A DNA stretch of 64,000 bases, taken from assembly GCA_029964075.1 (NCBI GenBank), contig CM057135.1:1163001-1227000 (forward strand), in the 5' to 3' direction. Both the position numbers and the translations under genes were made by a program. The stretch is from Patiria pectinifera (taxonomy: Eukaryota; Echinodermata; Asteroidea; Valvatida; Asterinidae). Position 1 is the stretch's first letter, and each line of letters starts with the position of its first letter. The notes beneath the pieces are model-generated. The model was not told where the DNA came from, did not search any database, and saw nothing but the letters and a program-made list of their open reading frames with translations. Below, in pieces: positions 33,853 to 43,245 of the stretch.

Positions 33853-34936
33853 ATGCGTATGGAAAAAAAGCTGGATCCCAGCGATGTGATCGTACCCGGC
33901 ACTTGTAAACTAGCTTTCTCTTTAGAACTCGACGGAGTGCGCCACGACAACAGAACCATTTTTGGCAATTCAGCCAGAAATTTAGTCAGCGAAATCAGCG
34001 TCAGACTTCAAGGTAACGAAATCGTGAGTTATCGTCACGCCGACGTGTTTCACAACTTTACAGACAATTGGCTCAACAGCTCGACAACTCGAAACATGGC
34101 GTACTCGGGAGTAGACAAAGAAAACGTGTCTAAACTAAGAACGGGGGCAAATGATGCTAACGCGGGTGCCAACAACGGTAAAGATAAAGGTACCGCGGAT
34201 GCCTATGGTAACAGATATTGTTTTCCGCTGGACATTGACATACTGACTTCGCATCACCATTTTTACCCCAGCGGTTTAAAACAACCTCTGACGTACGAGA
34301 TAAAGTTTAACGATCTCGAAAAAGTCGTCAACAGTACAGAGACGTCGGCGATGTATTCTATCTCAGACTTGACTCTCGAATATGAAGTGGTGACCAACAG
34401 AGACCTAGCTATCACCGTCAGAAATAAACACCGGGGTTTAATGCAATACCTGTTTGATAAAATCCACTCGCAAGAAGTTAGATCCGTCAACAAATCGGAC
34501 ACGCTTTGGAACGTCAGCATCAATCAACACATCAGGAGTCTCAAGGGTATTTTGTTTTTGTTTAAAAATCCCGCGGTCAAAAATCCGCAGCGATTTTACA
34601 ATCCAAAAATAACCAAAACATCGGTGACCGTAGTAGGTAAACACAATCAATTCTACAGTCAAGGCATGTTTCAGTATCAACACTGACAGCGATACCGAAA
34701 GCGGGCGCGAAGTAGCCAAATACTTAAATTCGACGGATTGTGACCTCGGAGACTACCTAGAAGACAAGTGCGGTCTGTGGCTCGATTTTAGAAGTAACGA
34801 CGACAATTCCGCTCACGGATCCGGTAGGAAACTTGGAGACGGAGGAGGCATCAACGTTCAATTTAACAGAGAAGCCGAACGCCAAGGCAACCTCACGATG
34901 TACGTCTTTTTGGTGATCGATGCTCAATTGAACTAA
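33853..34936 (+). pseudogene. Polinton major capsid protein (double jelly-roll type), N-truncated, one frameshift
   Basis: A 277-residue frame from ATG 33853 begins near LDPSDVIVPGTCKLAFSLEL, followed by EISVRLQGNEIVSYRHADVF, FPLDIDILTSHHHFYPSGLK, YSISDLTLEYEVVTNRDLA and FYNPKITKTSVTVVGKHN. After a frameshift near 34680, KCGLWLDFRSNDDNSAHGSG and NLTMYVFLVIDAQLN finish the protein at 34936. The block order is that of the Polinton/adintovirus major capsid protein, predicted to adopt a double jelly-roll fold. About the first fifth of the usual protein seems missing: the start is preceded directly by the end of the small membrane-protein gene and TATAAATAAAATG, suggesting an internal deletion. 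Best-preserved plus-strand gene of the element. Confidence 0.8.
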
Positions 34937-34970
34937 GAAGACGGGAATTTTAAATCTCTGTTAAGTTAAA

Positions 34971-35500
34971 ATGACACAGCCGCAAAGCGCTTTAATCGTC
35001 GGCAAAACAAATTCGGGCAAAACCAAATGGATTTCGGATCTGTTAGAGTCAGACTATAAAAATACATTTGAAGCGATAGCCATCATTTGCCCTACCATAT
35101 TTAAAGACAAAACGTTCATTGAAAGAAAGTGGGTTCAAACAGATCCCAAAGTGTACCACTGCGATCCGGAATTGTACAAGATGACGCTCAACGAAGCGAT
35201 CGATTTTTACAGGAGGTGTGTATACGTTGTTTATCTTGGACGATTGCTCTTCGGATCAACAGATTGGCGTTGAATGGAAGACACGTAAATCACAGCTGTT
35301 GGTTATTGACTCAAAAGTACAACAGCGTTTAAAAAGATTATTTTACTGCAAGGATATTATCTTTTGATCAAGCGTTAGACAAAAACGACGTCGTACCCAT
35401 TGAAGAAGGAGATCATATAAAACGACGTTTGAGAGATGTGAAATATTGTAAACTGGTCGTGCAAACCGAACCTCCAGTTAGTAACGAGCTACTCATGTGA
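34971..35500 (+). pseudogene. Polinton FtsK/HerA-type packaging ATPase, broken
   Basis: From ATG 34971 the frame opens with SALIVGKTNSGKTKW, a Walker A motif (GKTNSGKT, residues 11-18), then AIAIICPTIFKDKTFIERKW. Walker B, TLFILDDCSSDQQ, lies in a second frame at about 35224-35260, and LNGRHVNHSCWLLTQKYNSV (sensor-like region) in a third. A C-terminal part (VPIEEGDHIKRRLRDVKY) follows to ~35500. These fit the genome-packaging ATPase of Polintons and related double-jelly-roll viruses. It starts 34 bp after the capsid gene on the same strand, a conserved neighbourhood. At least two frameshifts. Confidence 0.85.
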
Positions 35501-35589
35501 TTATAACTAGCCACTCCAGGTGATTATAACTAGCTACTCTAGGTGATTATAACTAGCTACTCCAGGTGATTATAACTAGCTGAGTAGCA
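35498..35589. repeat. Minisatellite inside the Polinton, 23-bp unit x 4
   Basis: TGATTATAACTAGCTACTCC-type units start at 35498, 35521, 35544 and 35567, exactly 23 bp apart, with one or two substitutions. It lies just after the ATPase remnant, between coding regions. Confidence 0.9.
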
Positions 35590-35633
35590 ACCTACTCAAC
35601 AAACGTCAACAAAATACATTTTGCTGTAAGTTA

Positions 35634-35798
35634 ATGATAGCAATGTTCGAATACTTACAATTTTTGGCTATTATAATTATCTCTCTTAATCTATCGTTTT
35701 ACACCTACGAGTATCTCCGTATCTGCAACGTTCTTGCTTCAGCGAAATTAAAATTAATCACCTTTCTAATTAGATGGAGGACCTCAAACTTCCATTAA
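35634..35798 (+). CDS. Small hydrophobic Polinton ORF, 54 residues
   Basis: Intact ORF MIAMFEYLQFLAIIIISLNL.., with one predicted membrane segment (residues 8-24) and a short basic tail. It overlaps the start of the next gene (35774) by 25 bp in another frame. Small single-span proteins are common in Polintons, but I cannot name this one; it could be a chance ORF. Confidence 0.35.
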   Translation: MIAMFEYLQFLAIIIISLNLSFYTYEYLRICNVLASAKLKLITFLIRWRTSNFH

Positions 35799-36237
35799 GC
35801 ACATCCAGCTCCACCGACCACAACACAGAACATAAAGATCGTTTGTGCGGTGTCGTAGCAGCCGGAAACTCTAAAAAGTACTTGGGGAAGGAATATACCG
35901 TTGAAAATATCGAAGCTCTTGACAGTAAGAACTCAACAAATTATATCAACTCTACGAAACTAAATTTGGAAATGAAATTGTGAAAATTGTTGGCAAATAC
36001 ACTTTAACTTTATTTTCGCGAGTGTCAGCTGTTGTTACACCCGTACAAGTTTTAGGATTTAAAGTCACTTTAGATTCTGAAAAAGAACTCACCAACGACT
36101 TAAGTTCTGATCCTATTATAAGCGCGAGTATGGCTGGTATGTTGAGTGACGTTTGTTACAAGTACGGAACTTTTATATCACCCGTAATAGCTACGATTAT
36201 CACAACAAAACATTTGAATTTTACAAAACTAATATAA
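35774..36237 (+). pseudogene. Conserved small Polinton protein of unknown function
   Basis: The first frame (35774-35983) starts MEDLKLPLSTSSSTDHN and includes KKYLGKEYTVENIEALDSKN. The second (to 36237) gives IVGKYTLTLFSRVSAVVTPV, LDSEKELTNDLSSDPIISAS and a C-terminus YGTFISPVIATIITTKHLNF. A frameshift near 35950 joins them into one ~150-residue protein with a moderately hydrophobic C-terminal half. The pattern resembles a small protein I recall next to capsid genes in animal Polintons; function unknown. Confidence 0.55.
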
Positions 36238-36240
36238 TAA

Positions 36241-36470
36241 ATGGAAGATCTGAAAGCAGCGACATCAACACCTGCGACTCAACCAGCAGAGACAGAAACA
36301 CCCCCACAGCAGGGTAAAGCTTTAGCAGAACACAACAGACAGATGAAATTAAAATTAGCAAAATGGCGATGTGGGGAGCTGTAGCGTCGATAATAGGAGT
36401 GGGGTTGCTGGTACTGGTAGTAACGCAACCCACTACACCCAGCGCCCCCAAAACGCTAGACATTGAATAA
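36241..36470 (+). pseudogene. Small Polinton membrane protein, frameshifted
   Basis: The N-terminal part starts MEDLKAATSTPATQPAETET, rich in Thr/Pro/Glu. After a shift near 36362 the second part, MAMWGAVASIIGVGLLVLVV, forms a clear transmembrane segment and ends TTPSAPKTLDIE at 36470. Length with both parts is about 75 residues. Same strand and close spacing as its neighbours (start 4 bp after the previous stop), suggesting a compact gene cluster. Confidence 0.5.
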
Positions 36471-36491
36471 ACAGCAATTTAAAAATTGTTA

Positions 36492-36634
36492 TATTAAAAA
36501 CGATAAGTAACTTTGACACCAGCGGAATAGCGAATACGAGTTATCAGGGAGCAGTCAAATCAGGTCTTTCGATGGGATACGCCATGGTAGGAAATAAACT
36601 ACTCAAAATGAAAGCGAGGATGAAGATGATGTAG
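36492..36634 (+). CDS. Short ORF with Gly/Ser-rich helix and basic tail
   Basis: Open frame reading SNFDTSGIANTSYQGAVKSG then LSMGYAMVGNKLLKMKARMK and a stop at 36634, with no ATG at its upstream end. Probably the remnant of another small Polinton gene; I do not recognise it. Confidence 0.3.
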
Positions 36635-36649
36635 CAGAGACCAATCTAG

Positions 36650-37826
36650 ATGACACTTTTTAATACGGCTGATACACCCGTCCCCACTACCGACATAGAT
36701 GAGGTTTTAGTTCCAGGAAGAAGCATGGCCGCTAGTGATCGCGTCGATGATTTTTACAAATTGTTTAACAGAGGCGATGGACCATTTCTTCGGAGTTACG
36801 AAAATTTTGTCGGCAATAAAGATGGGTTATTTTTCCAAGCAACTGATAAAGCCTTAGTAAGATTGACGGATACAAGTAACCCCCAAAAATTCTTGAGTCT
36901 ATCGCGTATAGAGACTAATGCAAAAGGGGTAAATCTTCCAGGTAGAGATTTTATTAGAAAATAATTGGGTTTTACAGGATACAAACGTGACCCACTCGAA
37001 CAAGTACAAACTGAGAATATATCCATGACAAAACTACTCAGAGTCACCGATGAGGTAACCGAGATTGAAGACAATTTTAAAGACACCGACGCTCAAACGG
37101 AAGGAATAAATTACAGAGAACTCCAGGGTTTACACAAAAGTCTTCAGACGTTGAAAGGTAACCTGGAACTTAATTTAGCGCGTCTCACTGAACTCGACCG
37201 AGATATAGCAGACACGAGACAAGAACTCGACGAATCTCACAGCACTTAACCATCTCACTTAAACGATAGACTAGATAACTTGAACGCTGAAAGATCTGCC
37301 AGATTAGAAGCCTCAAAAACCAACGAACGAGGGCTCAAAAGTCAGATCACTTGAATCAAACAAACGATTAATAAAATATTAGGCGGCGACACGACTCTGG
37401 CGGAAACGATTAGAACTCTGTTTAGAGAACAAGGTGTGACCGTAGTGAGTATTTTAGCCGCTTTTACTTTAACCATCAGTACGATAGTGAGTAGTATCGC
37501 GCTAGCGTGAGAGGTGCAGGTGCCCAACCCGCGCCATCGCCAACACCTCCAAAACCGACTCCATCAAAAGGTGTTATTAAAGAGTGGATTTCAAAACAAG
37601 TCGCTAATTTTGCATCTGCTCTTAAAAAAACTCGGAGTGAGCGCGTTGGGTGCTCTGCCGGGTATCATAGACAGAGTACTAAGTTGGATATTTAATGTGT
37701 CGAGTAACTCCGTATCGTGGTTGGCCGAACACGTGTGGACTGTATTTTTAGGTGTGGGAGCGCCTTGGTGTTGGCGTACCTGCAAAAACGATGGTAGTAA
37801 TAGTTGTAATTCAAGTTTAAACAAAC
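36650..37826 (+). pseudogene. Polinton coiled-coil/membrane protein, ~390 residues, broken
   Basis: From ATG 36650 one frame runs past a TAA (36962-36964), a second TAA near 37249, a TGA near 37350 and a TGA at 37507, without frameshifts until then. Blocks: MTLFNTADTPVPTTDIDEVL, a globular part with DGPFLRSYENFVGNKDGLFF, a long charged coiled coil (about 37080-37340), then TLAETIRTLFREQGVTVVSI running into a membrane segment (LAAFTLTISTIVSSIALA). A Pro-rich hinge (AQPAPSPTPPKPTPSKG) and WLAEHVWTVFLGVGAPW follow in shifted frames. The LAExIRTLFREQGxT block is widespread in animal Polinton proteins, function unknown. It ends at the hairpin at 37827-37868. Confidence 0.65.
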
Positions 37827-37869
37827 AAAAAGCCTTACCAGCACAAAGTTGGTAAGGCTTTTTTTTTTG
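37827..37869. terminator. Perfect 14-bp hairpin plus T-run between convergent genes
   Basis: AAAAAGCCTTACCA (37827-37840) pairs exactly with TGGTAAGGCTTTTT (37850-37863) across a 9-nt loop, followed by more T (run of nine Ts in total ending at 37869 by my count). It lies between the ends of the plus-strand coiled-coil gene and the minus-strand structural-type gene. The shape is that of a bidirectional transcript 3'-end hairpin, as known for some giant DNA viruses and virophages, or of an intrinsic terminator. Function here is inferred. Confidence 0.55.
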
Positions 37870-39267
37870 GTGACTTATTGCGTTGCCTCGTAAGGCAAAA
37901 TACCCATGTCAACGATAATTTTTCGTCTTGGTGAGTTTGTAGTTTCGTGGGATCCTTGGTTAAAACTGTAGGTGTTGGTGTAGGTGCTGGTGGTGGTGTT
38001 GGTGATACAATATCGTTCGTCATAGGCTCTTGGAGTGTTGGTGGCGCGACGTCATTGGTGCCATCGGTGTCATCAAAAGAGTCGTCCGGTGGAGGTTGTG
38101 AGTTTAAATCTGACACCAAACCAGTTATTATTATTATTATTTTCATACTGTGGGTAGCAGTTTTCAAGATTGTTGTTATATCCGTCGTGCGTTCCAACCC
38201 TCAAGTTCATATCGGAGGGAATTAAATACAAACCCGATTTCACGACAACATTTAAAGGCATTCTAGCATACTGCAAAGAGTCTTGAAATTGATTGATACT
38301 CGTTTCCATGTTGTCTTCCGCGTTGATGATGCTTTCTACGATGACGTTGAATTGTCTTTAAGCATCTAATCCGGTGCCCGGTATTAATACACTCGTTTTT
38401 GTTTGAGCCTGCGCACCTAGTAAAGCGTACACGTAAGATCTGATCGATTCGTTGATCTTTATGATTCCCGCGGGGGTAAACGAACTCGTGTTGGGTATAA
38501 AAATCTAGCCAAGCCTTTTGTACTGATTTATTTTGTTCGATGTAAATAACCGTCCAAGGAACGTAACGGTTTCCACTCTTTTTAGGACTATCTAGACCTT
38601 GGTAGCCGCCGTAAATAACGTTGGGGTCGTTGGGTAATGCTCTATCGTATTCACCAACCGCCACAAACCTGCCCTTATTAAAGATGTACAAGGTACCGAA
38701 ACCGTTAGAGTTTGTGTCTCTCGTCTGTTTAAAAGACTTGTTTTGATCTATGCCAAACAACAAACAGGTATCGGTAAATGCTCTGTGATTATAACTGTTG
38801 TCTAGAGCGTTAAATGCGTCATCTCCAAGTAAAGGAGCGGCAAAGTCGTACAGGATCTTTCTGACCGTAAAATATAAATGAAAGTTAAAGATGGCCCATA
38901 CGTACCGGTCGCTCGCGTTTAAAAGATTGAATCCAACAACGCACCCCGTAGTAGCGCAATAGATCGCAAAATTTAACTGATTTTGATAAAACGACATGGG
39001 GTGTGATTTCCAACGATCTACATCCTCGTCCGTTGTGATGTGAGGCAATTTATAGTCCGAGGTTAAGTCGGGCAACCAGCTTAAAAACCCCTTGGTATTA
39101 TTAACTATGACCTCCAGTTCACTGGGTTTAGTGCTGTTTAAAAACTTTGCCTGGGATGCAGCTTGATGCGTTAGCCCGGTTGCCTTGGCTACATTTTGAT
39201 TTACATGTTTCGTTACCTGATCAGCTATACCTAATATCTGCTTTTTTAACGACTCAAAATCACTCAT
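37870..39267 (-). pseudogene. Large conserved Polinton protein, candidate minor capsid/structural
   Basis: A 334-residue minus-strand frame from ATG 39267 begins MSDFESLKKQILGIADQVTK, then NTKGFLSWLPDLTSDYKLPH, ITTDEDVDRWKSHPMSFYQN, FHLYFTVRKILYDFAAPLLG and NRYVPWTVIYIEQNKSVQKA. A frameshift near 38480 moves the continuation (INESIRSYVYALLGAQAQTK, an in-frame TAA-type stop near 38360, then DSLQYARMPLNVVVKSGLYL) into another frame. The C-terminus is either Asn-rich or Pro-rich (SPTPPPAPTPTPT) depending on the frame through an (AAT)n tract at 38127-38145. I recall this protein as conserved in animal Polintons; a role as minor capsid (penton) is only a guess. It is the only gene besides integrase on this strand. 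Confidence 0.65.
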
Positions 39268-39321
39268 TATTTTTGTTTCAGTTTTAATATAAAAAGACTT
39301 TTAAATAATCTAAACGGTCAA

Positions 39322-39488
39322 CCGTACCCTCCCCTCTCCTGAGGGTTTTGTCTGGTGGGAGAGTGGGGTTTTGGTCTGGTGTCCTCCACCCTTGCGGGTC
39401 AAAAAAAGGGTCTATATTTTAAAATACTGGTCTTGTACCACTACCCACACCTATGGCAAAGTCTGGTACCCGCCCGTTTCTTACTACT
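39322..39488. repeat. Polinton right terminal inverted repeat
   Basis: Reverse complement of 28746-28910. The outer end CTTACTACT is followed by the target duplication GAAAC (39489-39493). Confidence 0.95.
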
Positions 39489-39610
39489 GAAACCCATATA
39501 AAGGTGATACATAATGGTTATTTCCCATGTACTTCATTTACCTGTCTCTAAAATAATACATCATTTCCAGCGCGTTGAGACTTCGGTATTATATTATATC
39601 GTTATATAAC
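39489..39610 (+). mobile_element. tRNA-SINE, 3' part (continuation of 28484-28745)
   Basis: After the duplicated GAAAC the sequence CCCATATAAAGGTGATACAT..CATTTCCAGCGCGTTGAGA..GTTATATAAC aligns with the reverse complement of 49027-49170 (AACCATTATAAGGTGCTACA..CTCCAGCGCCTTGAGTAC..GCGCTATATAAG). It therefore completes the SINE interrupted by the Polinton. The GCGCTATATAA-like end resembles an L2/CR1 3' tail. Confidence 0.75.
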
Positions 39611-41645
39611 AATATATGTTTAATTTTGAATCAAATAATTTACATTTCATTAAAATACTGATCAAGTAGTGCAAATAACTACACCTACTTAGAGGCTGTA
39701 TTCATTGAGGAAATATTATATTTTCCTTAAAAGTATATCGAATGTTACATTTAACATGTTAACAAACTGAACATATCTTTCAGAATAGTATGGCTGAAGT
39801 ACAAAGTACATCGTCTCCCACTACACACTACAGGTTGACAGGGAATCATCTTTTTTGTTAGAGGTGATCAGCATGCATTCTGAGAGTTAACAATCTAGCT
39901 CAATTTTAGTATACTATTGTGAAAAATGGCCCTACAGGTATTTAGAAATAAACATTTCACTGTTACATATTTAATATAGTAGAACGCTCAAAAAGATAAT
40001 AGTAAAATTGGATTTTCGCCAGAAACGCAATTTATATTTACTGTTTAACCTGAATAATATGATCAAAATATTGTTCTGGAAAAAAAAGGAGAAATCATAA
40101 AATATATATATAATAAATAAATGCATGAAAAATGAAAATTTTGTGTTAACAATAATATTGTGTAACGTCCGAAAAAAATCATGTGCTACGAGAAATTTCT
40201 TGGATTTCAATGATCTAATTTATTTCTAGATTTGTTTTAAAAAGAACGGTAATTTATTTCATGATGATTGGTTCACTTCAGGTAACCTCTAATTTGAGTT
40301 ATTAGCTTAGAAATATTTTCGGACTTTCGAATAATATTTTTTTGTTACGGACCATTTGTTTTGCTGATACATGGATCAGAAAATCAGATACTGTATTAGA
40401 TTATGCTGTGATGGACAGCTTCCTGAGTATTTTTTTCAAAAATGATACAACAAATAGTGTCTTCAATTCCCTTTTTTTTTCCTGAGACTTTAAGATTAAC
40501 TTTGTTTCCGATGTTACATAATTGTTTACGGAAAATGAGATAATAATGATAATAGCAATAATAATAATAATTACCGGTAATAGGGAGACTTTCCCATAGA
40601 CTAGTGCACAAAATTTTCCGATTTAAATGTGCCCTAGTCCAATATTCCCTTGTTCTTTTTCCACGAATTTCGGTACTTTTACTAATCAGACCACGAGCAA
40701 CAAATATAATCTAATTCCGACAGCAAAATGTTTCCTCTAAAGGGGGGCTGTGCCAATAGGGAGACACCTAGGCGTCTCCCTACTATCGAAATTTCTACGC
40801 TAACGTGTCTCCCTAATAGTACATTTGTAGGAATATTCATAATAATGATACTAATTATAATTTGGGAGGCTAATCATCCTTACTCGCAGCTGGTATGCTG
40901 AATTGCGAAGGACGCGGCTACAACGTGATCGGGCCGCTGGCACGTAAATAACTTTTGCATTTGATGAACAAAATTTTAAACAACATCACTGCAATACAAT
41001 AAAGTGACTTGCACTTTCCATTTAGGCATTGAAATGGGTAGCCAGTAAGTGCATTTAATACTGATATCGTATAATTATATTGTGATTCCAAATGAAGGGA
41101 AAGATTGTTTACGGAAGATGTAACGTCCGAAACACCGTTCACCATTCCATCAAACTAGTCGAGATGGGTTGTATTACTGAGCGTTTTTTTTAAGTTGCTT
41201 CAAAAACTATATTAACCAATTTCAACGTCTGTATCGTGACAAATTTTGAGGCTCTCAAGCTTTTTGCCATTAAGCTTTTTGGTATATGTTAAAAAAAACA
41301 GAGCCCTATCACTCTCGGACCTCATTGGAGAACACACCCCACTTCCGAGGTATACGGTTTCACATCACCGGCTATCCTCTTGTAGCCCTTCATTACCTCC
41401 GGACATGTACCACTGGCTATTCCTGCTCTTACCATCGTCCCTAGTTGTAATAATAAGCTCGCCATCTCCTAATTTCTCTGTATGGTCCGTCTTGCCGTTA
41501 GTCACATCCCCAGTGGCTGCAACTTTACCATCTTCAGACGTTACGTTCAAGTCCTCTGAAATTCTACATCTTTGGCCGCCCTCTTCTGGCCTCGTGGACT
41601 CCTTGTTTCCACTCCATTATACTTCTCCAGAGAAACCTCATTTCT
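39611..41645. other. No gene recognised
   Basis: AT-rich sequence, with two short inverted words TAGGGAGAC/GTCTCCCTA at 40580-40820. A minus-strand open frame (41550-41365, Asp/Gly/Thr-rich, NVTSEDGKVAATGDVTNG) looks protein-like and could be an exon fragment, but I cannot name it or find convincing splice sites. Confidence 0.35.
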
Positions 41646-42149
41646 ATAGTCCGACGTCCCATTGGTCCTTCGTGCCATTGGTCCGACGACTCATTGTCCG
41701 ACGTGCCATTGGTCCGACCACTCATTGTCCGCCGTCCCATTGGTCCGACGACCCATTGTCCGCCGTCCCCTTTGTCCGACGGCCCATTGGTCTAACGACC
41801 CACTAGGTACGTTTCTTAATTCCCGAACGAAAACCTAAAATGACCCTAAGGCTACGTTCAGCGCTGTAACCGTGGATCTGATTGGTTATGCCGGAGTATG
41901 CCACCATGGGCAGCACTGATCTCGGGACGTAGGACGAGAACAGCGAACCTAACGCTTGCAGCCTCCCTGTGATTGGCTGTGACTATGCACCGTATAAGAC
42001 CATTAACATGATAATGATCCCAGTTCACTGAGCGACTCGTGATTGACGTGCGTGCCTTTTGGCTGAGACGTGATGGTATGGTTGACCAGACATCGCGTCT
42101 ACATGGCATACATTGATTTTCCACGTGATGGCTGCTGGAAGCTTAGGCA

Positions 42150-42345
42150 GCAGCGTATCCAGCTTTTGATGTTGGTGGGGGAGCAACTGCACATCCGCGC
42201 CGAAATGTAGACATGTTTTTTTTTTCTCCCAACACTTGCCCTGACACTGACCATTGGTCATTTTTATTGGGGGTATTTTTTTTTTTTAAAGGGCACTTGC
42301 ACATCCGTTGTGAAATGTAGACAGGTTTTTTTTTCTCCGGACACT
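42150..42345. repeat. Dispersed repeat, partly duplicated, inverted copy at 60025-60110
   Basis: GCAGCGTATCCAGCTTTTGA, GCACATCCGCGCCGAAATGT and GTAGACATGTTTTTTTTTCT occur at 42150-42230; the second half is repeated at 42295-42345. The whole appears inverted at 60025-60110 (CATGTCTACATTTCGGCGCA..CAAAAGCTGGATACGCTAC). Confidence 0.75.
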
Positions 42346-42600
42346 TGGCCTCCGTCAAATCAAAAAGCGTGGGGGAGGGGGGGGGGGGGCTGGTCCCATC
42401 TGTCGATGGGGGCACTGTTCAAAACCGACAATTATACACACAAAAGGCCAATATGTTTGGTTTTTTTTCAGGGCGATACAATGCGAAATTCTGAAAAAGG
42501 CATCCAAAACAACAGATGCCACAAAAAGGAACAACTTTTTTAAAAGGCACTTCTTTTTTAAAAAGGGCACTTGTTTAGAAAAAAAAGGGCACTTCTTAAA

Positions 42601-42735
42601 ACTGGTGGTGGAGGTGGCGGAGGAGGAAGGGACATTTCGGTCAGAAGCGGTGGAAGTGGTGGTGGTGGAGGCGGCGGCAGTGGAAGTACTGGTAAAGTTC
42701 GCAGTCGTTCCATCTCGCAGTTTTACCTTGTATTC
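42601..42735 (+). other. Gly/Ser-rich open stretch derived from a GGT/GGC repeat
   Basis: In the frame starting at 42601 it reads TGGGGGGGGRDISVRSGGSG and continues to TGKVRSRSISQFYLVFVL with a stop near 42741. It could be a glycine-rich exon fragment, but a GGN microsatellite gives the same appearance. No start codon or splice sites are evident. Confidence 0.2.
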
Positions 42736-43169
42736 GTATTGTAACTATTTATTTTGCTTTCTCGGCACACTCTGAATTATTAGCATTACAGATTCACAAT
42801 GGTATTATATAACAGGGGCTCCTAGATCCTAATGACTAGGATTGGAATAAGCTGATTAGTCCAAAAGAAAGAAAATGTGATCAGACAAACAAATCCATCT
42901 GCAATATTCTCATTCAAAACTAATAAACCACGCGGGGTGATATTCAGTACCAAAGGGGTGGTCCTCAGAGGATGTTTGATTTTTAGGCCTAAACTAAATT
43001 ACAACCGTCGTTTTGTTGTTTATCGTTGGAACACGCTTTTAAATACGATACTAAGCTTAATTATATTGAGAAACAGGCCATATCATGTCTTCGTTATGCT
43101 AGGTTGAGCTATGTCATGACGTAAACAAACTGTCCTAAATTCCCCCATTTACAACCCTTCCAAATACGA

Positions 43170-43245
43170 GTATGGCAGGTGCAGATCCAGGGGGTGCCCG
43201 ATATACCCCCCCCCCCCAAAAAAAAATGCTGGATCCACCCCTGTA
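43170..43245. repeat. Short dispersed repeat with inverted CAGATCCAGGGGG / GGATCCACCCCTG ends
   Basis: GCAGATCCAGGGGGTGCCC and GCTGGATCCACCCCTGTAT face each other across a C13/A9 homopolymer tract. Non-coding; looks like a tiny MITE or tail fragment. Confidence 0.4.

Larger units (their letters stand above)
28746..39488 (+). mobile_element. Complete but degenerate Polinton/Maverick, 10.74 kb
   Basis: The element begins AGTAGTAAGGAACGGGCGGG and ends with the reverse complement CCGTTTCTTACTACT. Terminal inverted repeats span 28746-28910 and 39322-39488 (~165 bp, ~85-90% alike by eye). Both ends are flanked by GAAAC (28741-28745, 39489-39493); 5-6-bp duplications are usual for this group. Joining the flanks gives a continuous copy of the SINE. 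Inside are polymerase B, integrase, major capsid, packaging ATPase and several accessory genes, nearly all with stops or frameshifts. Polintons/Mavericks encode virion proteins and are treated as virus-like transposons or integrated adintovirus relatives. I did not find the adenain-type protease. The many lesions mean this copy cannot encode its proteins. Confidence 0.95.

Noticed and set aside
36221-36463. Minus-strand hydrophobic open frame
   Set aside because: It is the antisense shadow of the plus-strand small membrane protein of the Polinton.
37947-38225. Plus-strand Gly/Val-rich open frame
   Set aside because: Antisense shadow of the Pro-rich C-terminus of the minus-strand structural-type gene.
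41246-41806. 186-residue plus-strand open frame
   Set aside because: The C-terminal third is a translated GGTCCGACG phrase array and the rest is low-complexity Ser/Pro/Leu; it is not protein-like.
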